This document shows positions 1-5,678 of a stretch of DNA of 7,359 nucleotides, piece after piece; within the stretch, counting starts at the first letter, position 1, and every line of letters starts with the position of its first letter. The DNA comes from GSA-30 sp036384435. GTDB taxonomy: Bacteria; Pseudomonadota; Gammaproteobacteria; Xanthomonadales; Rhodanobacteraceae. The stretch is from contig NZ_DASVMI010000060.1 in the NCBI RefSeq assembly GCF_036384435.1, positions 1 to 7,359 of the forward strand, given 5' to 3'. The notes beneath the pieces are model-generated. The model searched no databases, was not told the origin of the DNA, and saw only the letters and a program-made list of their open reading frames with translations. Made by a program: the position numbers and the translations under genes.

Positions 1-2
1 GT

Positions 3-2072
3 AAGCAGGAGTCGTCGGCCGATCAGGCCGCACCGGCCAAGCCCGCTACCACCGCTACGCCGGCCACCGCGACCAGCACGGCTGCCGCGTCTGGTGCCAA
101 GAAGAGCGTGTTCGATGTCAGTGAGCTGGACAGCAACACCAACGCGTGTTCAGACCTGAACAGCTTCGTCAACGCCAAATGGATCGCTGCCAATCCCATC
201 CCCGATGATCATTCCGGCTGGGGGGCCTTCTCGCAACTTGCCGAAGATAGTCTCAGCATCCAGCGCGCGATCGTCGAAAAAGCCGACAAGGATGCAGACA
301 AGGCACAAGCAGGCTCGATCGGGCAGAAGATCGGCTGGCTGTATCGCTCAGGCATGAACGAGGACGCGATCAACAAGGCAGGCTGGCAACCGTTGAAGCC
401 TGAGCTTGACCAGATTGCCGCGCTCAAGGACAACAGCCAGCTAGCCGACTTCATCAGCAAGCAGTATGCGCAGGCCAATGGCTTCGTATTCGGCTTCGGC
501 TCGGGTCCAGACTACAAGGATGCCAAGATCCAGATTGGTTATGCCAGTGAAAGCGGCCTGGGTCTACCGACCAAGGACTACTATACCGACCCCAAGTACG
601 CCGATATCCGTGCGGCCTACGTGACATATATCGCCAAGCTGCTACAGCTGACTGGCACGTCCGAGGCCGATGCCAAGAAGCAGGCTGACGAGGTCATGAA
701 GTTCGAGACCAAGCTGGCATCCGCCTCGCTGAGCCCAACTGAAATTCGCGACCCCAAGAACCAGTATCATTTTGTAACCGTGCAAGAAGCGGACAAGGTT
801 ACCCCGCACTTCAACTGGGGCGACTTCTTCAAGGATCAGGGTGTCACCATCGACAAGGGCTTCTCGCTGTCGCAGCCGAAGTTCTTCGCAGAATTCGACA
901 AGCAGCTGGCTACCGCCCCGATCGCTACTTGGCAGGCCTACCTGCGCTTTCACGCGATCGATGACGCCACCAGCACGTTGTCGCAGGATTTTCAGGATGC
1001 CAGTTTCGCCTTCTACGGCCAGACCCTGTCTGGCCAGCCCAAGCAGAAGCCGCGCTGGAAGCGCGTGCTGGGTGCCGTCAACGTTGAGATGGGTGAAGCC
1101 CTGGGCCAGTTGTACGTGGCCAAGGTGTTCAAACCCGAAGCCAAGCAGCGCGCCGAGGAACTGGTCAACAACGTGCGCAATGCCCTCAAGGCACGTATCC
1201 AGAACCTCGACTGGATGAGCCAGGAGACCAAGGACAAGGCCATCGCCAAATGGAACACCTTCCTGCCCAAGATCGGCTATCCGGACAACTGGCGTGACTG
1301 GTCGGGTTTGAAGATCACACCCGATAGCTATTTCGATAATGCCCAGGCGGCGGCAAAGTTCAACTACGACTACGACATCGCCAAGATCGGCAAGCCAACC
1401 GACCGCAAAGAGTGGGGCATGACTCCGCAGACGGTCAATGCGTATTACAACCCAACCGACAATACGATCAACTTCCCGGCCGCGATCCTGCAGCCGCCGT
1501 TCTTCGACGCCAACGCCGATGACGCCATCAACTATGGCGGTATCGGTGCCGTGATCGGCCACGAAGCCAGCCACGGCTTCGACGACGAAGGCTCGCAATT
1601 CGACGGCGAAGGCAACAACAAGGATTGGTGGACCAAGGACGACAAGGCCAAGTTCGATGCGCGTACCAACAAGCTAGTGCAACAGTTCAATGACTACACC
1701 CCGATCAAGGACAAGCCGGACCTGCACGTCAACGGCAAGCTGACCCTGGGTGAAAATATCGCTGATCTGGGTGGCCTGAACGTGGCATACGATGCGCTAC
1801 AAGGCGTACTAAAAGCACACCCGGATCAAGCCAACCAGAAGATCGACGGCTACACCCCGGACCAGCGCTTCTTCCTGAACTGGGCGCGCGTGTGGCGTAG
1901 CAGCACACGAGAAAAACAAGCCATTCTTGACCTCAACGTCGATCCGCATGCACCGGATTCACTGCGCGCTATCGCCGCACCGTCGAACATGGACGCCTTT
2001 GCTTCGGCTTTCCAGTGCAAGCCTGGCGATGCCATGATCCGCTCAGGCGATAAGCAGGTGAAGATCTGGTAA
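3..2072 (+). CDS. M13 family zinc metallopeptidase (PepO/neprilysin-like), 5' end cut by window edge
   Basis: This is a zinc endopeptidase of the neprilysin/PepO family, expected to be exported to the periplasm or tethered to a membrane and to cleave oligopeptides. The frame is open to the left edge, so the true start and any signal or lipoprotein peptide lie outside the window. A GTG at 108 is only an internal in-frame codon. The first ~35 visible residues are Ala/Thr/Pro-rich, like a linker after a signal peptide. Counting from the GTG at 108, the substrate-cleft motif NAYYN is at 444-448 and the zinc motif HEASH at 485-489 (ligands H485 and H489, general base E486). The third ligand is E549 in ENIADLGG, with D553 supporting it. 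H614 and R620 match the family's substrate-binding His and Arg. The protein ends in the typical Cys-containing tail with a terminal Trp. It looks intact and catalytically competent. It is transcribed alone here and ends in a strong terminator. The family call is very secure; the substrate is unknown. Confidence 0.95.
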   Translation, partial: KQESSADQAAPAKPATTATPATATSTAAASGAKKSVFDVSELDSNTNACSDLNSFVNAKWIAANPIPDDHSGWGAFSQLAEDSLSIQRAIVEKADKDADKAQAGSIGQKIGWLYRSGMNEDAINKAGWQPLKPELDQIAALKDNSQLADFISKQYAQANGFVFGFGSGPDYKDAKIQIGYASESGLGLPTKDYYTDPKYADIRAAYVTYIAKLLQLTGTSEADAKKQADEVMKFETKLASASLSPTEIRDPKNQYHFVTVQEADKVTPHFNWGDFFKDQGVTIDKGFSLSQPKFFAEFDKQLATAPIATWQAYLRFHAIDDATSTLSQDFQDASFAFYGQTLSGQPKQKPRWKRVLGAVNVEMGEALGQLYVAKVFKPEAKQRAEELVNNVRNALKARIQNLDWMSQETKDKAIAKWNTFLPKIGYPDNWRDWSGLKITPDSYFDNAQAAAKFNYDYDIAKIGKPTDRKEWGMTPQTVNAYYNPTDNTINFPAAILQPPFFDANADDAINYGGIGAVIGHEASHGFDDEGSQFDGEGNNKDWWTKDDKAKFDARTNKLVQQFNDYTPIKDKPDLHVNGKLTLGENIADLGGLNVAYDALQGVLKAHPDQANQKIDGYTPDQRFFLNWARVWRSSTREKQAILDLNVDPHAPDSLRAIAAPSNMDAFASAFQCKPGDAMIRSGDKQVKIW

Positions 2073-2094
2073 GGCGGCCTGGCTACAGGCACAG

Positions 2095-2124
2095 AAAAGC
2101 CCCGCGATCCTGCGGGGCTTTTTT
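2095..2124 (+). terminator. Rho-independent terminator of the M13 peptidase gene
   Basis: A GC-rich stem starts 22 bases after the peptidase stop codon. AAAAGCCCCGC (2095-2105) pairs with GCGGGGCTTTT (2112-2122) across a 6-base loop, and a run of six T follows the GC stem (2119-2124). The A-run on the 5' side could also let it work weakly on the other strand. Confidence 0.93.
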
Positions 2125-2233
2125 ATCGCGAATGTGCATAGGGGCGGCCATGTGATGGCACTGAGGCACTCTGAACCCTCAGCCTGCGACCGCGCCACGC
2201 CTCTTCTCACCGTTGCAGGAGCGAAAAGGCAGG

Positions 2234-2257
2234 GTGATTGCATCAATCCGCAATCAC
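2234..2257 (-). terminator. Inverted repeat, possible terminator of the nitroreductase gene
   Basis: A perfect 8 bp inverted repeat, GTGATTGC / GCAATCAC, has an 8-base loop. It lies 13 bases beyond the nitroreductase stop on the - strand. Read on that strand, the stem is followed by CCTGCC and then four T. That is a weak, displaced U-tract, so it may be a weak terminator or only an mRNA-stabilising hairpin. The rest of 2125-2270 holds no supportable gene. Confidence 0.4.
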
Positions 2258-2270
2258 GCCGCGCGAAAGA

Positions 2271-2858
2271 TTAACGGTAGGTGCGAAAACGCACCTGGTC
2301 GTCCATGAAGGCCTTTTCCGGGAAGGGGGCCTCATTGGAGCCGAACGGCATCTGTGCACGCAACGTCCACGATGCGGGGACATCCCAGGTCTTGCTGACG
2401 CCTGCATTGATCAGCGGGTTGTAATGCTGCAGGCTGGCACCGATGCCGGCATTGGCAAGCACCGTCCATACGGCCAATTGGGCCATGCCGGAGGACTGCT
2501 CCGACCAGATCGGAAAGTTGTCGGCGTACAGGGGAAACTGAGCCTGCAAAGACTTGACCACATCCTGGTCTTCGAAAAACAGGACCGTGCCCGCACCCTT
2601 GGCAAAGCCTTCAATACGCGCGGCAGTGGCCGGGAAATCAGCGGCTGGCACGATGGCCTGCAATGCATCCTTGGCGATGCTCCACAGCGCATCGCTCTGC
2701 TTGCCGAACAAGATGATGGCGCGCGAGCTTTGCGAATTGAACGAAGACGGCGAATGGCGGATAGCCTCGCGGATCAATTCTTCCACGGCACTTTCGGCGA
2801 TCGGCAACTGCTTGCCGAGGGCATATTGCGTACGGCGCTTCTTGAGATGGTCGAGCAT
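2271..2858 (-). CDS. Nitroreductase family protein, CinD/YdgI/Hbn1-type FMN oxidoreductase
   Basis: This is a small cytosolic flavoprotein expected to reduce nitro compounds or quinones with NAD(P)H. From the ATG at 2858 it is 195 residues, normal for the subgroup containing lactococcal CinD and yeast Hbn1/Frm2. Visible family marks, in this numbering, are KKRRTQYALGK at about 6-16 (the early Arg-Arg contacts FMN phosphate), SPSSFNSQSSR at about 36-46 (FMN binding), GTVLFFEDQ at about 90-98, and the long conserved block from PLYADNFPIW to ASLQHYNPLI at about 109-150. The start is uncertain. An in-frame GTG at 2909 has a better Shine-Dalgarno (GAGGGG, 6-base spacer) and would add 17 residues. 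The ATG at 2858 gives the usual family N-terminus and has only a weak GGGA upstream. The gene stands alone, converging on the M13 peptidase gene. The subgroup is linked to stress responses in other bacteria, but nothing here proves its substrate. Confidence 0.93.
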   Translation of the reverse strand: MLDHLKKRRTQYALGKQLPIAESAVEELIREAIRHSPSSFNSQSSRAIILFGKQSDALWSIAKDALQAIVPAADFPATAARIEGFAKGAGTVLFFEDQDVVKSLQAQFPLYADNFPIWSEQSSGMAQLAVWTVLANAGIGASLQHYNPLINAGVSKTWDVPASWTLRAQMPFGSNEAPFPEKAFMDDQVRFRTYR

Positions 2859-3041
2859 GAGGTTTCCCATTGGATTCGGCATGAAGAAAGATTGCAGCCG
2901 CAGGGACACTAGGTACCCCTCGGCATCAAATCACCCTAGGATCAGCTTAACTCCGGAAACGACAATGCATTAGGGGCCGGAGAGTGCAAACAGCGTTCGT
3001 CTCGATGAACAATCCCGTCCAGGCATGGCGCTCGGCCGCGT

Positions 3042-3656
3042 CTATTGCGGCGTCTTTGGAATCAGGTCGATACGCTGCTCGGTCGCGTCGTTCTCGAAAA
3101 CGGCCTGGTCGAGATGCCACCGTCCTATCGCCTTGGTCGCTTCCACGTACACGGTTCCCTTACCCTTGCTGCCCTGCACACTGAACGACAGATGGGCCGT
3201 GCCCGAAGGGCCGCTGACCTGGATCTGTCCGGTGGGAATGCCCGTGCTCATGGGGCTGCCGAGCTGCTGCACGACCTCCGGGTTCTGTTGCAAATCCTTG
3301 ACGGCAAGCTCATAGGCGCCGGAGTGTTTCATCGCGCTGCTAATAGCCCAGAAGCCACCCACCATGAATACGCCAACCACGACGAACAGAATGGCACCGG
3401 CGATGGCCCAGTTGCGCTGGGTCTGGCGGAACGCCTCCACGCTGGCCCAGCGCCTGTTGCGCCAGGCCCAGGCACTGCCCTTGGCACCCAGCACGAACCA
3501 CATCACGATGTTCACGAAAGGCACGAACATCAGCAGCGCAATCAGCACGTTGTTGCCGATGCCCCAGATCCAGGTGAGTAGGAAGGCGCCCCAGTTCCAG
3601 CGGTCGACCTCCGGTGGCACGCTGGCCGTGGACCCACCACCTGATGTGTTTTCCAT
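3042..3656 (-). CDS. Membrane protein with a C-terminal Coa1 (cytochrome oxidase assembly factor 1-like) domain
   Basis: The protein has 204 residues in two parts. The N-terminal half is membrane-embedded. After a short polar start, residues ~22-57 (beginning WNWGAFLLTWIWG) are strongly hydrophobic, probably a hairpin of two short helices, and a clear transmembrane helix spans ~83-107. The soluble C-terminal half (~112-188) matches the Coa1 domain, with YELAVKDLQQNPEVVQQLG, then a beta-rich GTAHLSFSVQGSKGKGTVYVEA stretch containing the typical G-x-KGKG turn (quoted here only as landmarks). In mitochondria Coa1 helps cytochrome oxidase assembly; bacterial members are mostly uncharacterised, so a role in oxidase maturation is only inferred. 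The start is well fixed: AGAGGGG at 3663-3669 lies six bases before the ATG. The gene follows the PTH2 gene on the same strand and may be cotranscribed with it. No convincing terminator was found after its stop. Confidence 0.82.
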   Translation of the reverse strand: MENTSGGGSTASVPPEVDRWNWGAFLLTWIWGIGNNVLIALLMFVPFVNIVMWFVLGAKGSAWAWRNRRWASVEAFRQTQRNWAIAGAILFVVVGVFMVGGFWAISSAMKHSGAYELAVKDLQQNPEVVQQLGSPMSTGIPTGQIQVSGPSGTAHLSFSVQGSKGKGTVYVEATKAIGRWHLDQAVFENDATEQRIDLIPKTPQ

Positions 3657-3693
3657 GTTTTACCCCTCTGGTAAATGGCGCGATGGCAGCGCC

Positions 3694-4145
3694 TCAACGC
3701 GCCATGATATAGCGCTTGGTGATGTGCTCGACCTCGTCGCGATAGACGGGCCAAACCCGGGCGCGGTAACGATGGGCTCACCAGTGAAATGCGGTGGCAG
3801 CCTATGTCCGCGATCGATCGCGATGTGATGCGGAAGCGCTGCCTGTTGCAGGTCGCGATAAGCACGAACGAGCCTGACCAAGCTTTTGGCATATGCGACG
3901 ATCTTGGTACCTTCGCCTGTCCCTCGATAGGTAGAGGTAATCCTGGGGCGTTCGAGCGCGGCTTTTTCATACGCATTGACGAAGGCGTGACCGCACTGGG
4001 CAGCCAGTTTGCTGGGTATTATCTTCAGGTCCGCGCGATAGATCACATACATGTTCAGCGGACGGCGATCCGCTTTAAAGGCCGCCATCGTACGCTTGCG
4101 CTCGGCAAGCATGGCTTCGATATCCGCTCCAAGGTCTTGTTCCAT
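3694..4145 (-). pseudogene. Peptidyl-tRNA hydrolase 2 (PTH2) family gene with a one-base frameshift near the 3' end
   Basis: PTH2 enzymes release the peptide from peptidyl-tRNA dropped by ribosomes. From the ATG at 4145 the product contains a PTH2-like core: MYVIYRADLK at ~32-41, then PSKLAAQCGHA at ~44-54 (the conserved catalytic-region Lys, Gln and His), AYRDLQQAALPHHIAIDRGH at ~95-114, and PPHFTGEPIVTAPGFGP at ~117-133. After residue 133 the reading frame loses family character and runs 28 more residues to a stop at 3660-3662. If one base is supplied at about 3747-3750, the next frame reads VYRDEVEHITKRYIMAR and stops at 3694, giving a 150-residue protein with the expected ending. The break is a recent deletion, a sequencing error, or less likely recoding. 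The start is uncertain: no candidate has a good ribosome site, and a GTG at 4232 overlaps the upstream regulator's stop codon. If the frameshift is real, the last conserved strand and helix are lost and activity is doubtful. Confidence 0.75.
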
Positions 4146-4228
4146 GGCGCAAAGGCTCACTTGGCATCCACAGACGACACCATGGGATATCACGCCGACC
4201 GGCTCAAGCATGCTTCTTGCGGTGAAGG

Positions 4229-5152
4229 TCACTGGGCGCCATCGCGCCGCAGGCGCCGGAATGCACGGGGTGTCATGCCTGTTCGCTTGCGAAAGACCTT
4301 CGCGAACGCAGATTCCGACTGATAGCCAACGCGCTCGGCAATGTCAGGTAATGGCGAGTTTTCGGTCTCCAGCAGGCTACACGCCAGTTGCATGCGAATA
4401 TCGGTGACTAGATCCATGGGCGACATGGCAGCCTTGTCCGTGAAGTGCCGGGCCAACGTGGCCCTGGACATATTGGCCTGCCGAGCCAACGCCTCGACTG
4501 TCCAGGCCTTTCCGGGCTCCTTGATCATGGCCAGCACGGAGCGGCTCAGCCGGCTATCGCCAAGCAACACCAGCAATGAAGGTGACATGCCGTCGCGCTG
4601 CGCATGAATTCGCAATGCCATGATAAAAAGAACATGGCTGAGCGAGGTCACGATGGCCAGCGCCCCGGAGCGCAACTGTTCGACTTCGCTCCTTAACAGC
4701 GACACGATGCTGTCCAACGCATCCAGCGAGCCTTCTTGGGCCAGAGAAACGTGCAGCACATCGGGCAAGGCGCTCATGACCAGATCGGCCGAGCCATGAG
4801 AATAGATGAAACGGCCACAGAGGATATCCATGTCCGGTCGGTCGTCGGTATTGCTGCGCCGAAGCAAGGGACCGCTATGGTCCATATGCACCGCCCGGCT
4901 CGGTCCCACGCCCTGCCCCCGCAAGACATGCCATGCGCCTCTTGGCAGCAGGATGAAATCGCCGGGCACCAGTTCAATGGCGTCGCCCCGAGGCAACATT
5001 AATTGCGCACGACCCGATAGTACCAGGTGAAACGGCGCTTGCCCCGGCGCCAGGGGCTGATGATCCAGCTCGAAATGACCCGACATCTGGCAGCGCAGAT
5101 CCAGGCTGCCACGGATACGAGCCAGCTCGATCACTTGACTGAGTGCATCCAT
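4229..5152 (-). CDS. rclR: AraC family transcriptional regulator, RclR-like (reactive-chlorine/redox responsive)
   Basis: This is a 307-residue DNA-binding regulator. An N-terminal cupin-type sensory domain (~1-185, including LVPGDFILLPRGAWHVL at 61-77) precedes a C-terminal double helix-turn-helix: first HTH ~217-238 (WTVEALARQANMSRATLARHF) and second ~266-290, then the AraC signature ending TGMTPRAFRRL. The N-terminus MDALS resembles E. coli RclR. Cys21 is at the same position as RclR Cys21, and Cys112 (ILCGRF) aligns with RclR Cys89 (IVCG) after a longer loop. Those two cysteines sense hypochlorous acid in RclR; this alignment is from memory and not computed. The ATG at 5152 is chosen because it gives the family N-terminus, although no clear Shine-Dalgarno precedes it. 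The gene diverges from an AhpD-like gene, the usual layout of a regulator and its target. The TTGAG boxes directly upstream suggest autoregulation. AraC family is certain; RclR function is likely but unproven. Confidence 0.93.
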   Translation of the reverse strand: MDALSQVIELARIRGSLDLRCQMSGHFELDHQPLAPGQAPFHLVLSGRAQLMLPRGDAIELVPGDFILLPRGAWHVLRGQGVGPSRAVHMDHSGPLLRRSNTDDRPDMDILCGRFIYSHGSADLVMSALPDVLHVSLAQEGSLDALDSIVSLLRSEVEQLRSGALAIVTSLSHVLFIMALRIHAQRDGMSPSLLVLLGDSRLSRSVLAMIKEPGKAWTVEALARQANMSRATLARHFTDKAAMSPMDLVTDIRMQLACSLLETENSPLPDIAERVGYQSESAFAKVFRKRTGMTPRAFRRLRRDGAQ

Positions 5153-5186
5153 TGAGACGTTTGAGCGAATTTTTGAGCTTGTTGAG
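5152..5186. promoter_or_regulatory. Tandem TTGAG boxes, candidate operator for the divergent AraC-family regulator
   Basis: TTGAG occurs four times, starting at 5152, 5161, 5173 and 5182. The spacing is 9, 12, 9, so the boxes form two units of TTGAG-N4-TTGAG repeated with a 21 bp period. AraC-family monomers contact two successive major grooves with their two HTH motifs, and dimers bind direct repeats about two helical turns apart, so the geometry fits. The array lies between the two divergent genes, touching the regulator's start codon on one side and ending 83 bp before the AhpD-like start. The bases between the boxes are not conserved. Binding by the neighbouring regulator is an inference. 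Confidence 0.6.
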
Positions 5187-5213
5187 TATTAAAGAACTCA
5201 TGGTCCGGCGCAA
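5185..5213 (-). promoter_or_regulatory. Possible promoter of the RclR-like regulator gene
   Basis: On the - strand, TTGCGC (5208-5213) as -35 is followed after exactly 17 bases by AATACT (5185-5190) as -10. Both boxes are imperfect (3/6 and 4/6 to consensus), so the call is tentative. The -10 overlaps the last TTGAG box, so a regulator bound there would block its own promoter. For the + strand gene no good sigma-70 promoter is visible. TTAAAG (5189-5194) and AACACT (5212-5217), 17 bp apart, are a poor pair, as expected of a promoter needing an activator. Confidence 0.33.
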
Positions 5214-5226
5214 CACTGATGGTCAC

Positions 5227-5249
5227 GGGAGCGCGATGGTCGAGCTCCC
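5227..5249 (+). other. Small inverted repeat in the leader of the AhpD-like gene
   Basis: GGGAGC (5227-5232) pairs with GCTCCC (5244-5249) around an 11-base loop, 8 bases before the ribosome-binding site. If it is transcribed it would form a modest 5' leader hairpin that could affect message stability or translation. It lacks a T-run, so it is not a terminator. Confidence 0.3.
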
Positions 5250-5257
5250 ACTCCTTT

Positions 5258-5262
5258 GAGGA
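5258..5262 (+). promoter_or_regulatory. Ribosome-binding site fixing the start of the AhpD-like gene
   Basis: GAGGA lies seven bases before the ATG at 5270. The in-frame upstream GTG/ATG-type start at 5219 has no such site and would add 17 residues unlike the family, so 5270 is the start. Confidence 0.8.
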
Positions 5263-5269
5263 ATTGAAC

Positions 5270-5611
5270 ATGTTGGACTGGCTGCAATACCGTAAAGAAC
5301 TGGCCGCACGTATCGGCGAAATCGCCGCCGAAAGCCCTGATACCGTCCGTGGCTACCAGACTCTATCCCGGGCCGGACAGCAAAAAGATGTGCTGGGCGC
5401 CAAGACGCGCGAGCTCATTGCCTTGGCAGTCGCCGTCACCACGCATTGCGACGGCTGTATCACCACCCATACGGCCGAGGCTATCAAGCAAGGCGCCACC
5501 AAGGAAGAAATTATCGAAGCGCTGGGTGTCGCCGTGGCTCTGAACGCAGGTGCTGCCATGGTGTACTCGGCCCGCGTGGTCGATGCGTTCGACGCACATA
5601 CCGCGAAATAA
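5270..5611 (+). CDS. rclX: Carboxymuconolactone decarboxylase/AhpD-fold alkylhydroperoxidase, RclX-like
   Basis: This is a 113-residue single-domain protein of the all-helical AhpD/CMD fold. The redox motif is complete: E48, then C60-D-G-C63 and H67 (HCDGCITTH), the E-x(11)-CxxC-x3-H arrangement of AhpD-like peroxidases. The flanking conserved segments are TRELIALAVAVTT before it and EEIIEALGVAVALNAGAAMVY after it. Such proteins reduce peroxides or other oxidants through the CxxC pair and usually act as small oligomers in the cytosol. The gene is transcribed away from an RclR-like AraC regulator. The same pairing is known in Pseudomonas aeruginosa (rclR next to an AhpD-like rclX gene involved in hypochlorite/hypothiocyanite tolerance), so the same role is likely here. 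Expression probably depends on the regulator acting at the TTGAG boxes upstream. The gene converges on the asparagine-synthetase-like gene with a 67 bp gap and no obvious terminator. The family is certain; the specific oxidant is inferred. Confidence 0.92.
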   Translation: MLDWLQYRKELAARIGEIAAESPDTVRGYQTLSRAGQQKDVLGAKTRELIALAVAVTTHCDGCITTHTAEAIKQGATKEEIIEALGVAVALNAGAAMVYSARVVDAFDAHTAK

Positions 5612-5678
5612 TCGCCGGACCAAGCGAATGAAGAACCTGAGCGTCACAGACACGAATATCGTGCACGGCCCGAAATAC

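Noticed and set aside
642..1598. 318-codon - strand open frame inside the M13 peptidase gene
   Set aside because: It lies wholly antisense to a gene with complete catalytic motifs; its Val/Gly/Leu-rich product resembles no family.
2238..2912. Long + strand open frame opposite the nitroreductase gene
   Set aside because: It is antisense to a protein with clear nitroreductase motifs and has no recognisable family character of its own; GC-rich third positions keep the opposite frame open.
2951..2982. CTCCGG / CCGGAG inverted repeat upstream of the nitroreductase
   Set aside because: Six-base arms 20 bases apart are expected by chance in GC-rich DNA, and no promoter could be aligned to it convincingly.
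3789..4322. + strand open frame opposite the PTH2 and AraC genes
   Set aside because: It spans two real genes on the opposite strand and shows no domain or ribosome site.
5651..5663. Short palindrome CACGA-ATA-TCGTG between the convergent AhpD-like and asparagine-synthetase-like genes
   Set aside because: The 5 bp arms with a 3-base loop and no T-run are too weak for a terminator; nothing ties it to a regulator.
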